Shown: positions 17,778 through 27,083, counted from the stretch's first letter. The stretch is 64,000 nt of DNA from CAVPTL01 sp963794415 (GCA_963794415.1 CAWCDI010000001.1:2001639-2065638); one strand, 5' to 3'. Notes: generated by a model not told the origin, from the letters alone. A program made the numbers and translations.

Positions 17778-18032
17778 ATGGTTGGCCTAGCCACGAATCC
17801 ACCCAGCGCGCTCCCACAATCCGCTCCGCAGCCCACATCAACGGGCCGCTACTGTCGCGGACAAGAGCACCGCGACTTCGCCCCCCGCACCGGCTCATTC
17901 GCAACCGGCCAAACACAGCAGTCCCTCCTCGGGGCCAGCTCTGGCCGGTTCAGCACGGGCCAAGAGACACGACCCGCAACACACCGCATGGGCAGCTTCG
18001 CTGACACGACACCCGCAAGCATCCACCCATGA
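17778..18032 (+). CDS. Small GRFSTGQE-type repeat protein
   Basis: An 84-residue protein with a strong ACAGGAGGTAG ribosome site inside a hairpin (17746-17774). It contains three diverged copies of a short motif: RTGSFATGQTQ, SGRFSTGQET and RMGSFADTTP. Actinobacterial genomes hold many tiny proteins with repeated G-x-F-S-x-G units of unknown role; this matches by recall, not by search. The leader peptide and the sequestering stem imply tight translational control. A GC-rich hairpin follows at 18039-18086. It is the second cargo of the first cassette interval. Confidence 0.6.
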   Translation: MVGLATNPPSALPQSAPQPTSTGRYCRGQEHRDFAPRTGSFATGQTQQSLLGASSGRFSTGQETRPATHRMGSFADTTPASIHP

Positions 18033-18038
18033 CAAAGA

Positions 18039-18086
18039 TCTGCCCGGCCCGCCGTTTGCAGGGCAAGGGTCGGCGAGCCGGGCAGA
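18039..18086 (+). terminator. Strong hairpin after the small repeat-protein gene
   Basis: TCTGCCCGGC (18039-18048) pairs perfectly with GCCGGGCAGA (18077-18086) around a 28-base loop that can itself fold. There is no U-tract, as is usual for GC-rich actinobacterial terminators. Confidence 0.5.
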
Positions 18087-18640
18087 ACCACACCGTACGA
18101 ACCCACGCGCCAACCGCTGGAACGGCTCAGGCGCTCACAATCACAACCCACAAACCGCTGACGGTTCAGCCGCACACCGCCACCGCAGTTTTCCGCAGCC
18201 ACCCGGCGTGGCCCGCAGGTGAGTCGCTCGGTCACGGCGTGTGTTCGGGCAGCAGCAACTCGGTTCGGTATCGCGGGGCGACCGCCGTGGCTTTGGCTAT
18301 GAACACCGCGGTGGCAGCGTGGTCGAGTACGGGCCGGCGCTCAGCTCTGTTCGCGACGGGGACACCGACTGCTCGAAAGAAATCGTCCTGACCAGCCGGA
18401 GTACAGAGGCAGAGCAGTCGCGCGGCCCGGTCGGCGTTGTTGCGAAAAACGTGTAACGAGTCCCAGGGATCACCACCGCGAAGATCGAAGGTGCGCTTCG
18501 CGGGTTCTCAGACTGGGAAAGCCGGAGTGAGTATTCGGCGAGCCGTGTTACCCAGGGTGGGCTCAGGCTTTGCTCCTGGATCGGCACGCTGACTCACAGC
18601 CGCCCGAGGAGCCCGCGCGAGTCCCTGAGGATCGCCCTGC
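18087..18640. other. No gene seen before the next repeat
   Basis: Open frames here are overlapping, lack ribosome sites and motifs, and change amino-acid character along their length. Probably the non-coding tail of the first cassette. Confidence 0.35.
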
Positions 18641-18863
18641 GCTGGTCTATAAGACCAGCACACCAGTCTTGAAAACCGGCATCGGGGGTTAACCTCGATC
18701 GTGGGTTCGAATCCCACCCCCGCCGTTCCATCACCGCTGTTCCGCATGGTTGAGCCATAAACGCGACACCGTTGCCCGGGGTGGGGATGCAGGGCAATCG
18801 TCCCCGTAATCGCGATCCGCCCAACCAGGCCGCACAAACACAGTCACCCAACCATCACCCGAG
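18641..18863 (+). repeat. tRNA-Ser(UGA) fragment repeat, copy C
   Basis: Best-preserved copy: inverted repeat GCTGGTC-TATAA-GACCAGC (18641-18659), anticodon arm with CTTGAAA, variable arm ATCGGGGGTTAACCTCGAT, T-arm and CCCCGCCG acceptor strand to about 18726, then the tail ending CACAGTCACCCAACCATCACCC at 18863. Sequence upstream of the inverted repeat is unlike that of other copies. Confidence 0.85.
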
Positions 18864-19216
18864 CAGGACGCCTCGGTTCGGCGTCAGCACGCCGGTTGCG
18901 CCCTAGGGGGGCTGTACGGGCGCCCTGCTTCCTGATCGGTGAGGCATTCCGTGCACCGACCATCGCTTCGAGTGATACCTCGACGACGCAGGCGAAGAAC
19001 GCAAGCGGCCCGAGGCGCTCCGCACTCGGTTAATGGTCGGCGGATCTCGACTTCCCACGACGGCCAGCGCGAATCTCGCCAAGATCGCAACAGCACGGCT
19101 GTGGCACAACCGACCGAGGCGGAAACCCGAAGTGCGGCCTGAAACAGACAACGTTCGCGCCAAATCGCGGATGAACTCCGCTCCCGACCACCACCGGGTA
19201 TGTGCACGTCCCTAGG

Positions 19217-19246
19217 TTCGATCCTCACGACGTGTTCCCATATGAT
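19217..19246 (+). promoter_or_regulatory. Candidate leaderless promoter of the MFS gene
   Basis: TATGAT at 19241-19246 lies 6 bases before ATG 19253, and TTCGAT lies about 18 bases further upstream. There is no ribosome site, which fits a leaderless transcript. Confidence 0.35.
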
Positions 19247-19252
19247 CGCGCC

Positions 19253-20833
19253 ATGACGGACGGGCGGAACGCTGGGTCTAGCCGCGCGGGACTGGTGTTG
19301 GTCTCGATGACGCTGGCCAACGCGATGATCTTGGTCGATCAGACGGCCGTCCCGCTGGCGCTTCCCGATGTCATCCATGGTCTGCACGTGTCGGCGACCG
19401 CCGCCCAGTGGGTGATGACCGCAAGCCTCTTGCCGCTCGCCGGTCTGCTGGTGCTTGGTGGCCGCCTTGGAGACGCCTACGGGCGGCGGCGGATCTTCAT
19501 GATCGGCGCGATCCTGTTCGGTGGAGCATCGGCAGTGGCCGGGTTTGCCCCCGACTTCTCGCTGCTGATCGTCGCTCGAGTCATCCAGGGAGCCGGCGGT
19601 GCGCTGATGCTGCCCGCGACCGTGGCGATCGTCAGCGCTTCGGTATCGCCGCAGGATCAAGGCAGCGCGCTTGGGACGATGGGCGGGGTGGCAGCCGTGG
19701 CCGGCGCGCTTGGCCCGACGATCGGCGGCGTGCTCACCTCGGTGTTCAGTTGGCGAGCGGTGCTGCTCGTAAACGTTCCGCTTCTGATCATCACGCTGTT
19801 TTTGACGCTCCGCTCCGTCCAGCCCGATCGCGCCCCGTCGGAGGAGTCGCCGCACATCGACATCGAAGGTGCGGTGCTGCTGTGTGCGACGCTCGTTGGA
19901 CTGGTACTCGGGCTGTCAGCGAGCCAGAACGACAGCTTCCACTCAACCGCCGTGCTCGGGCCAGTGGTCGCCGGCGTCATCGCAGGCATCCTCTTCGTCT
20001 GGCGCGAGAACCGTGCGACCAACCCGCTGATGAGCTTCGGCCTCTTGCGCCGCCACCCCAACTATCTGGCCGCGAGCGTGAGCCAGGGCCTGGCGGGGAT
20101 GGCTGAGATGGGCCTCGGAGTGATCTTTCCGCTGATCCTGATCCTCAACCTCGACATGCCCCCTGCCAAAGCCGGCCTATTTTTGATCCCAACCACGATC
20201 CCGATGGTGATCCTCGCGCCGATGGTCGGGCGCTGGTATGACCGATCCGGCGGAAGACCGCCGATGATCACCGGCTTCATCTGCCTTGGGATCTCAGGCC
20301 TCGTGCTCGCCCTCGGCGTGGGCCACCACAGCTATCTCGCGCTCCTCCCCGGACTGCTCCTCTACGGGATCGGCCTCTCGATCGTGCTGACCGTGAACGA
20401 TCCAGTCACACTTGACTCGATTCCCGAGGCTGACCACGGCCAGGCCGCCGGCGTCGCAGCAACCGCCGAGCAAGGCGGCGGAGCACTCGGCATTGCCATC
20501 CTCTACGCGATCTTCCACTACGTCTACGTCGACCAACTCCATTCGAAGATCAACGCCAGCAACATTCCCGACCTTCACGACAGCGGCTATGCCCACCTGA
20601 AAGACCTGATCATCGCCGCCGAAAACACGGGCCTTGACCCCAGCCGCTACCCGCAAGAAGTCGTCGAGTATCTCAACATCGCGCTCGTAGCCGCAGAACG
20701 CGGCTACGCCGTCGCATTCATTGCCGTGGCAATCCTCGCAGCCGTCGGCGCGTGGGTTGCAAGGCGTGTTACCAAACCAGGGCATGGAACCATGACACGC
20801 CCACCCGAGCCGATCCCAGAAGCCCCGCTCTAA
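19253..20833 (+). CDS. DHA2-type (14-TM) MFS drug/H+ exporter
   Basis: A 526-residue EmrB/QacA-like transporter starting MTDGRNAGSS. Motif A (LGGRLGDAYGRRRIF), motif C region (GGVAAVAGALGPTIGGVL, with G-x3-GPxxGG) and a D in helix 1 (MILVDQTAVPLALPDV) mark the DHA2 group, which exports amphiphilic drugs or metabolites with proton antiport. Hydrophobicity fits 14 helices. An upstream GTG in frame (19202) is less likely because the promoter-like TATGAT lies between. It is the only cargo gene of its cassette interval (18641-20961). Confidence 0.9.
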   Translation: MTDGRNAGSSRAGLVLVSMTLANAMILVDQTAVPLALPDVIHGLHVSATAAQWVMTASLLPLAGLLVLGGRLGDAYGRRRIFMIGAILFGGASAVAGFAPDFSLLIVARVIQGAGGALMLPATVAIVSASVSPQDQGSALGTMGGVAAVAGALGPTIGGVLTSVFSWRAVLLVNVPLLIITLFLTLRSVQPDRAPSEESPHIDIEGAVLLCATLVGLVLGLSASQNDSFHSTAVLGPVVAGVIAGILFVWRENRATNPLMSFGLLRRHPNYLAASVSQGLAGMAEMGLGVIFPLILILNLDMPPAKAGLFLIPTTIPMVILAPMVGRWYDRSGGRPPMITGFICLGISGLVLALGVGHHSYLALLPGLLLYGIGLSIVLTVNDPVTLDSIPEADHGQAAGVAATAEQGGGALGIAILYAIFHYVYVDQLHSKINASNIPDLHDSGYAHLKDLIIAAENTGLDPSRYPQEVVEYLNIALVAAERGYAVAFIAVAILAAVGAWVARRVTKPGHGTMTRPPEPIPEAPL

Positions 20834-20961
20834 CCACCCCGCTGAGCGAGCGCACGGCGTGACGCGCGGTCGGCGCCACCGCGACCGCTGCACCTGGCGG
20901 AGCACGACCCCCGATACCTGACAGACTCCAACCGGGTATCTCAGTTGGCATCGGAGATCCC

Positions 20962-21181
20962 GGTCAACAAGACCAGCACACCAGTCTTGAAAACCGGCAA
21001 TGGGCGTCAAGGTCATTCGTGGGTTCGAATCCCACCCCCGCCGCTCGAAGCCGTGGATTCCGCATGGTTGAGCCAAAGTTACGGGTTGCCGCCCGACCGC
21101 GCGACTACCCCGCGCCTCAGGCCGTAATCACGATCCGCGCAACCAGGCCGCACAAACACAGTCACCCAACCATCACCCGAG
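20962..21181 (+). repeat. tRNA-Ser(UGA) fragment repeat, copy D
   Basis: Partial inverted repeat GGTC-AACAA-GACC, anticodon arm CACCAGTCTTGAAAACCGG, a diverged variable arm (ATGGGCGTCAAGGTCAT), intact T-arm and acceptor strand to 21045, then the tail with CGCATGGTTGAGCC, AACCAGGCCGCACAAACAC and CAGTCACCCAACCATCACCC. Confidence 0.85.
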
Positions 21182-21192
21182 CGGCCGGCTTC

Positions 21193-21345
21193 TCAATCCA
21201 GGTAGCCGCGCGGCGCGGCCGGGTCGAAGCTGCCGTCGGGGACGAACTGCGGGATCGAGATGCCGTACTTCCGGAGGCATCCTCTGACGTGATCCCCTTT
21301 CTCGGTGATGGCCGCGCGGGTGGCCAATGGCACATAGTGAGAGGA
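21193..21345 (-). pseudogene. 3' remnant of an unidentified gene
   Basis: A minus-strand frame reads HYVPLATRAAITEKGD, CLRKYGISIPQF and DGSFDPAAPRGYLD before its stop. The residue mix looks like genuine protein, but no start or ribosome site is present, and it sits between a repeat and the next gene. It appears to be the C-terminal end of a lost gene captured with the cassette. Family not identified. Confidence 0.35.
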
Positions 21346-21370
21346 GCGTCCCACTCCCGAAGGCTCCCTG

Positions 21371-22969
21371 ATGCATCGTCTCCTGCTGCTCGCTCCCGCG
21401 CTCGCCGTGCTGACATTCGCCGGCGTCACCTCCCCCGCCGCCGCGGCGACCACCAAGAGGTGCACGATCATCGCGAAGCCAGCGCAGCGCATCGTGCACG
21501 GCACCGCGAAGGCCGACGTGATCTGCGCCCGAAGCGGCGCGAGCAAGCAGATCTGGGGCTCTGGCGGCAATGACACCATCTACACCGGCGCCGCAGGCGG
21601 GAGGGTGCACGGCGGCACCGGCAACGACACGATCATCTCGGGATCGGGCCCGGACATCATCAACGGCGGGCCGGGCAACGACACGCTCATCGCTCAGAAC
21701 AACGACGACATCATCGCGGGAAACGCCGGGAACGACCTGTTGGAGGGTGGGGCCGGGAACGACACGCTCAACGGTGGCCCCGGCAACGATGTGCTCGAGC
21801 CCGGCACCGGCGACAACACGTGCGAGGGCGGCGGCGGGGACGATACGTTGGGGCCGTGGTGCGACACAGCGCCGCCACAGCTCCAGGAGCTCACCGTCAG
21901 CACCCCCTCCGTCGACACTTCGCAGGGCCCCCAGATCGTCACATTCACCCTGCGCGTAACCGACGACATGACCGGATTCTGGGAAGGCTGGGCGCAGATC
22001 GGCTACCAGGATGGCGCACCGTCGACACACTTCGATGCCGCCGACAGAATCTCTGGTGACGACCACGACGGCGTTTACCACGTCAGCGTCACGATGCCTC
22101 AGAACCTCCCTGCACGGACGTACAACCTGCTCTTCCAGCTCTACGACAACCAGCGAAACCACAACTCCTATGCAGCCTGGAAGCTGCAGCCGCTGGGGCT
22201 GCCCTCGACCATCGTGCAGACCGGGCAGGGCGACACCACCGCCCCAGCGCTCGTGTCCATGTCGCTTCCGGGATCGGCAACGGTCGACACGTCCTCCTCG
22301 CCGCAAAGCGTGGAGATCGACCTCCACGCCACTGACGATTCCAGCGGCGTCGCTCACGGCACGATCGAGTACGAGATCGACCAGCCGTGGACTCCAAACA
22401 CGTCCCTAAACGCTGTGATGAACCTCGGATTCTCATCAACGAACCTCGTGAGCGGCAACGCAACTGACGGCAACTACACGCTGCAGATGCGGCTTCCGGC
22501 GCACTCTGGACAGGGGACCTGGGTGCTGCAAGGCGTGTGGCTTTGGGATGCGATGGGCAACGTGACAGTGTTCACCCCGCCCACCGCCCCGCTTGCCGGC
22601 CACGACTATGACATCCATCAGATCGGCGCGGGCGACCTCATCCCACCGGTGCTCCAATCGGTGACGTTCACACCGAGGAGCGTCGACGAGAGCGGCAACG
22701 TCCAGGTACAGATGACCGCCTACGGTAGTGACGAGGGCGGAGCGGGGCTTTTCAGCGCAACCTGCTACCTGGAATCGCCGAATCACCTCCGCGAGCTGAG
22801 GTTCTTTGCCGGCAGCCCGAAGCCGGACGGGGAAATGACAGGGATCACAACGATCCCCGCAAAATCGGTTCAGCCGGGGGTGTGGACCGGCACGTGCGGG
22901 GCGATCGATGGAATCCAGAACGTGTCTGACCCGCTCTCGGCGCCGCCGCTCACGATCACGCTCCCGTAG
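21371..22969 (+). CDS. Secreted RTX-like calcium-binding repeat protein
   Basis: A 532-residue protein with a Sec signal (MHRLLLLAPALAVLTF, cleavage near AAAA-TTK). Residues 50-155 hold about nine hemolysin-type nonapeptide repeats (GGTGNDTII, GGPGNDTLI, GGAGNDTLN), known to bind Ca2+ in a beta-roll. Three beta-sandwich repeats follow, each opening P-x-L-x-x-(L/M)-S/T (PPQLQELTVSTPSVD, PALVSMSLPGSATVD, PPVLQSVTFTPRSVD). A GAAGG ribosome site precedes ATG 21371. Likely a cell-surface or secreted adhesin-like or enzyme-associated protein; no catalytic motif is seen. Cargo of the third cassette interval. Confidence 0.8.
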   Translation: MHRLLLLAPALAVLTFAGVTSPAAAATTKRCTIIAKPAQRIVHGTAKADVICARSGASKQIWGSGGNDTIYTGAAGGRVHGGTGNDTIISGSGPDIINGGPGNDTLIAQNNDDIIAGNAGNDLLEGGAGNDTLNGGPGNDVLEPGTGDNTCEGGGGDDTLGPWCDTAPPQLQELTVSTPSVDTSQGPQIVTFTLRVTDDMTGFWEGWAQIGYQDGAPSTHFDAADRISGDDHDGVYHVSVTMPQNLPARTYNLLFQLYDNQRNHNSYAAWKLQPLGLPSTIVQTGQGDTTAPALVSMSLPGSATVDTSSSPQSVEIDLHATDDSSGVAHGTIEYEIDQPWTPNTSLNAVMNLGFSSTNLVSGNATDGNYTLQMRLPAHSGQGTWVLQGVWLWDAMGNVTVFTPPTAPLAGHDYDIHQIGAGDLIPPVLQSVTFTPRSVDESGNVQVQMTAYGSDEGGAGLFSATCYLESPNHLRELRFFAGSPKPDGEMTGITTIPAKSVQPGVWTGTCGAIDGIQNVSDPLSAPPLTITLP

Positions 22970-23009
22970 GCGCAAGGTATCCCAGCCACGGGAGTGACGC
23001 GCTGTCCCC

Positions 23010-23178
23010 CATCGGGGGTGTTGTCGCCATACCGGTTGAAGCAGCTGCTCGTGACCTCCAGCCGCAGGCGATGGCCGGCCGGCACCACGTAGCTGGTCGC
23101 GAACATGTCGATGGCGTAGGTGTAGATGCGGCCCGGCTCGATCAGCGACGGCTCCGCGTCGATGTCACACCTGAAAGC
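23010..23178 (-). pseudogene. Fragment of a CocE/NonD hydrolase C-terminus
   Basis: The minus strand encodes DIDAEPSLIEPGRIYTYAID, YVVPAGHRLRLEVTSSCFNR, nearly the same as the C-terminal jelly-roll of the intact hydrolase at 27084-28853. The DNA match covers 27217-27370 with only scattered changes. No start, and neighbouring sequence is unrelated. It is a partial duplicate left in another cassette. Confidence 0.75.
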
Positions 23179-23215
23179 CACGCCGCGCTCTAGGTCGAAG
23201 CTGGCATAGCTCGAA

Positions 23216-23416
23216 CTACGGCGTGCTTGGAACCGAGGGTGTGGGATCGACCTGTGGTTCGGGCGGCATAGGCGGTTCCCCGGGCCGACCAGGATCCTTA
23301 TCGCCGGGCCGGCCCGGGTCATCCTGACCAGGCTTCGGCTGTTCCCGAGCTGGATCGTTCACCTTGGCGCGAGCCACTCGCGGCCTCCGCAACGTGAACA
23401 CCTGCAGTTGTGTCAT
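23216..23416 (-). CDS. Small Pro-rich hypothetical protein
   Basis: ATG 23416 opens MTQLQVFTLRRPRVARAKVN, followed by a disordered tail with repeats DPGRPGDKDPGRPGEPP and VDPTPSVPSTP. The ribosome site is weak (GAGAG). Codon use is consistent, but low complexity makes the call uncertain. Function unknown; possibly a small cargo of this cassette. Confidence 0.35.
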   Translation of the reverse strand: MTQLQVFTLRRPRVARAKVNDPAREQPKPGQDDPGRPGDKDPGRPGEPPMPPEPQVDPTPSVPSTP

Positions 23417-23681
23417 AACCACTCTCAATCGGTCGGTGTGATCGTCCTACCAAAGATGTGCCCCTCCCAACGCACTCGATAAACCCCTCGGCACGAACCG
23501 GCGCTACCCGCGCAGCCGCCGATGCGCCACCCCGCATGGACGCTTCGTGAGATGAGCGCGGCCGCAGGCTCCATGCCGACCAGCCGCGCTCCGCGCTGAT
23601 CCCGACGCGACTCGCGAAACCGTCAGGCTCCGGCTCAATCCGCAAATCGAGATCGTCACCGGCGCCACAATAAGCGAGAGA

Positions 23682-23800
23682 ACTGGTCATCATGACCAGC
23701 ACACCAGTCTTGAAAACCGGCAATCGGGCGCCAAGCTCGTTCGTGGGTTCGAATCCCACCCCCGCCGCTCGGAGAGCTGTATCCAGCATGGTTGAGACAT
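23682..23800 (+). repeat. tRNA-Ser(UGA) fragment repeat, copy E
   Basis: Inverted repeat CTGGTC-ATCAT-GACCAG (23683-23699), anticodon arm, diverged variable arm (AATCGGGCGCCAAGCTCGTT), T-arm and acceptor strand to 23769, and the start of the tail (GCATGGTTGAGAC). The CAGTCACC end of the tail is missing here; a matching tail lies 3 kb away at 26805-26856. Confidence 0.8.
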
Positions 23801-24158
23801 TCAGAGGCCTACTCTCACCCACAGCCGACGTCGTTCCAGTCCGCCACAGTCCGCCGAAGTCCGCTGGTTTCGCACTCGGAGGACGCACCGGGGGCGCCGA
23901 CCGCGCACACACACGAGTGCACCGGGGGCATCCATCGGAAGCCGGAGATCCGTCGGAGACTCCCGCAACCGCTGCGGCGGCCGCAGGTGCCCGAGATCCC
24001 GGAGCCGGTCGGTAGCCCGGCTCCACGACCGCTGGGATTACGTATGAGTGGTTACTCACGATAGGATCAGGGCGTCTCGGATGGATGCCCCCCGACCACC
24101 ACGATCGTCGCGAGCGGACGGAACCAATCTTCGCCGGCCGATCGGCATGTCGGATCCC
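23801..24158. other. No gene seen
   Basis: Between copy E and the sulfatase gene only short overlapping frames occur, without ribosome sites or recognisable motifs. Confidence 0.3.
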
Positions 24159-26522
24159 TCACTGCCGTGCCATGGCGATACGGAGCCGCTCCTCCAGGGT
24201 GAGGTAGTGGTCGGCGTCTTTGGCGTCGTCTCCGAGGTCGATCTGTACCCAGTTGATGGTGCCGGTGAAGAGGCTTCCTCGGCTGGTGTAGTCCTCGCTG
24301 ACGGGTGAGGCGGTGTCGCAACCGACATCGGCTGTCTCGTCGGCGGAGAACACCATCGGCACGGTCGCTGTGACGCGGCCCTCGCCGACTTCTTGTCCGT
24401 CGGTGTAGAGCTTGACTGAGCCGCCTTTGCCGAGGCCGCCGCCGTCGTAGTCGAACTCCATGCGGACTTGGTGGGTGCCTGGTGCCACCGGCAGCTCCGA
24501 ACCTACCGTGAAGCGTTGAATGCCGAGCAGGTTGTAGCAGTACGTGAGGCAGCCGTCCTTGAGGTAGAGGCTCCATCCGGCGAACGCCCCGCCTTGGGCG
24601 ACGATGACCCCTTCCGCGCCGTCCTCGGCCACGATGATCTCGGCGGTGACGGCGTGTGACTTGTTTTTGATGTTCACCACCGACCCCTCGCTGAGTCGGT
24701 TCATGCCGCCGTAGAGCGTTTGGGTAGTGCCCTTGACGAGCACCGGCCGGCCGGCGAGGTCGGAGTTGAACCGTTCCAATCTGCGGTCGTCGAGCGGCAG
24801 CACATTGTTTTTCTTGGCCTCTTCGAGCCACAGCTGTTGCAGCTCGGCGAGCTTTTCTGGGAGCTCGGCGGAGAGGTCGCGGGTCTGGCTCCAATCAACG
24901 TTTGTGTCGTAGAGCTCCCACACGTCATCGCTGAACGCCGGCATCTGACCGAACGTCCATGGGGTGGAGTGGCGAGTCACTGCCGTCCAGCCTTGGTGGT
25001 AGATGCCTCGGTTGCAGAACATCTCGAAGTACTGGGTCTCGCGCCGCTCGGCTGCGGTGCTGTCGTCAAATGAGTAGTGCATGCTGACGCCGTCCATCGG
25101 CCGCTGTGTGACCCCGTCGACGACGGTCGGCTCGGGCAGCCTGGCGGCGGCAAGGATGGTCGGGGCGACGTCGATCACGTGGTGAAACTGGGAGCGCACC
25201 TCGCCCTTTGCGTCGAACCCGTTCGGCCAATGGACGATCGCGCCGTTTCGGGTGCCGCCCCAGTGCGATGCGACCTGCTTTGTCCACTGATATGGAGTGT
25301 TTAGGGCGTGGGCCCAACCGACTGCGTAGTGGTTGTAGGCGCTGGGCGTGCCCAGCAGGTCGATGTGGGCTTCCAGATACTCTGGCGTCTCGAGGGCTCC
25401 GGCGGCGTTGAAGATGAAGTACTCGTTGAACGTGCCGTTCAACGAGCCTTCGGCGGAGGCCCCGTTGTCGCCGATGATGTAGTAGATCAGCGTGTCGTCG
25501 AGTACGCCCAGCGCGTCGATGCTGTCGATCAGCCGGCCGATGTGGTGATCGGTGTGCTCCAGGAATCCGGCGTAGACCTCCATCTGCCGGGCCAAAACCG
25601 GTTTCAGCTGCTCAGGCATGTCATCCCAGGCGGGAATCTCGTCGTGCCGGGCTGACAGTTCGGTGTCGGCGGGAACGACTCCAAGCTCTTTCTGGCGAGC
25701 CAGCGTCTCTTCGCGCAGCTTGTCCCAGCCGTCGTCGAACCGGCCCTTGTACTTGTCGGCCCATTCCGCCGGGGCTTGGTGCGGCGCGTGGGTCGCACCG
25801 GGCGCGTAGTACATGAAGAACGGCTTTTCGGGAGCGAGCGACTTCTGGGTGCGCATCCAGTTGATCGCGCGGTCGGTCATGTCCTCTGTGAAGTGGTAGC
25901 CCTCCTCGGGCGTCTTCTCGGGCTCAACCGCCATCGTCCCTTCGTAGGTAGCGGGGAAGTACTGGTTTGTTTCCCCTCCAATGAAGCCGAAGAAGTGCTC
26001 GAATCCGCCACCGCCGGTCGGCCAAGCGTCAAATGGGCCGACCGGACTGGACTGCCATACTGGCACCTCGTGACACTTGCCGAACTGGGCAGTCGAGTAT
26101 CCGTTTAGGCGCAGCGTCTGGGCCAGCGGCGCGCAGGTGTTTGGGCGAACCGACGTGTACCCCGGCGCCGACGTCGCAAGTTCCGTGACCACGCCCATAC
26201 CGACCACGTGATGGTTCCGCCCACTGAGTAGCGCAGCCCGGGTCGGGGCACAAAGCGCCGTGGTATGAAAACGGTTGTACTTCAGCCCACCCGCCGCAAG
26301 ACGGTCTGCCACCGGTGTGGCACACGGCCCGCCAAACGCACTCGCAGCGCCAAATCCGACATCGTCAAGCAACACGACAAGGACGTTCGGAGCGCCCGCA
26401 GGCGGGACGAGCGGCTCGATCGGAGGAAACGACGAATCCGGATCTTTCGCGTCGAACTTGACCTCCCCGGCGAACGGAGACGTCGGCAATCGGCAGCTTC
26501 CTACGATCGACTTGTGAATCAC
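24159..26522 (-). CDS. Arylsulfatase (type I formylglycine sulfatase)
   Basis: A protein of about 787 residues. NVLVVLLDDVGFGA gives the two metal-binding Asp of the alkaline-phosphatase fold. TTALCAPTRAALLSGRNHH contains C-x-P-x-R, whose Cys is converted to formylglycine by a separate enzyme not seen here. FGKCHEVPVW, ATHAPHQAP and DNGASAEG complete the active site (the usual Lys-x-His appears as K-C-H). It hydrolyses sulfate esters, substrate unknown. The C-terminal 200 residues form an extra beta domain. I prefer GTG 26522; the frame is open to 26582 without a better ribosome site. No signal peptide, so probably cytoplasmic. Sole cargo of its cassette interval. Confidence 0.9.
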   Translation of the reverse strand: MIHKSIVGSCRLPTSPFAGEVKFDAKDPDSSFPPIEPLVPPAGAPNVLVVLLDDVGFGAASAFGGPCATPVADRLAAGGLKYNRFHTTALCAPTRAALLSGRNHHVVGMGVVTELATSAPGYTSVRPNTCAPLAQTLRLNGYSTAQFGKCHEVPVWQSSPVGPFDAWPTGGGGFEHFFGFIGGETNQYFPATYEGTMAVEPEKTPEEGYHFTEDMTDRAINWMRTQKSLAPEKPFFMYYAPGATHAPHQAPAEWADKYKGRFDDGWDKLREETLARQKELGVVPADTELSARHDEIPAWDDMPEQLKPVLARQMEVYAGFLEHTDHHIGRLIDSIDALGVLDDTLIYYIIGDNGASAEGSLNGTFNEYFIFNAAGALETPEYLEAHIDLLGTPSAYNHYAVGWAHALNTPYQWTKQVASHWGGTRNGAIVHWPNGFDAKGEVRSQFHHVIDVAPTILAAARLPEPTVVDGVTQRPMDGVSMHYSFDDSTAAERRETQYFEMFCNRGIYHQGWTAVTRHSTPWTFGQMPAFSDDVWELYDTNVDWSQTRDLSAELPEKLAELQQLWLEEAKKNNVLPLDDRRLERFNSDLAGRPVLVKGTTQTLYGGMNRLSEGSVVNIKNKSHAVTAEIIVAEDGAEGVIVAQGGAFAGWSLYLKDGCLTYCYNLLGIQRFTVGSELPVAPGTHQVRMEFDYDGGGLGKGGSVKLYTDGQEVGEGRVTATVPMVFSADETADVGCDTASPVSEDYTSRGSLFTGTINWVQIDLGDDAKDADHYLTLEERLRIAMARQ

Positions 26523-26739
26523 CCACGAGACGCTCCCCCTCTCGATGCCCAGGACTAGGATCCTAAGGGATCTCACCGACAACCCGCGCGACAGGCATCC
26601 GAGTGCGGCGTTACGCCTTACACCTCGTTAGGGGCTGCCAACAGCTTTCCCGTCAACTGGATGGCCGACCATTCGCCGGCTGGGATCCTTCTGCCGAACA
26701 GACGTTTGCACGTCATCGATCTGTGAATCACGCGATGGT

Positions 26740-26856
26740 GCTGGTCATCCTGACCACGAGCACGGCGGAGGCGGTCAGCGGCCCCGCGAAGCTCCCCAGA
26801 ACGGCGATCCGCCCAACTAGGGCGCACAAACACAGTCACCCAACCATCCCCCGAAG
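26740..26856 (+). repeat. Degenerate tRNA-array repeat lacking the tRNA part
   Basis: Keeps the left end (GCTGGTC-ATCCT-GACCACG, 26740-26758) and the tail end (GCGATCCGCCCAACTAGG, GCGCACAAACACAG, TCACCCAACCATC), but the tRNA-Ser fragment between them is deleted. It still marks a cassette boundary. Confidence 0.65.
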
Positions 26857-27083
26857 CCCTCAACGCCAGCACGCGTCTGCGCGTCAACCGCATCGCGGCG
26901 CGTCGGTCGCCCATCGCTCGCACCCGGGATGCAGATTTCGTTCGTGCGTCGATCGAGATCGTCACGGTAGGCGCGTATGCAACGCGATCGCGGATGCCGG
27001 AACGACAGCCAGACCGATCACGGACAGACCCAGTGCAACAAAGACCCTCACACATCCAAGACCACGAGCATCCTGGAGTTCGT

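Noticed and set aside
18641..18726. Complete tRNA-Ser gene
   Set aside because: The 5' acceptor strand and a normal D-arm are missing; the acceptor 3' strand has no partner upstream in any copy.
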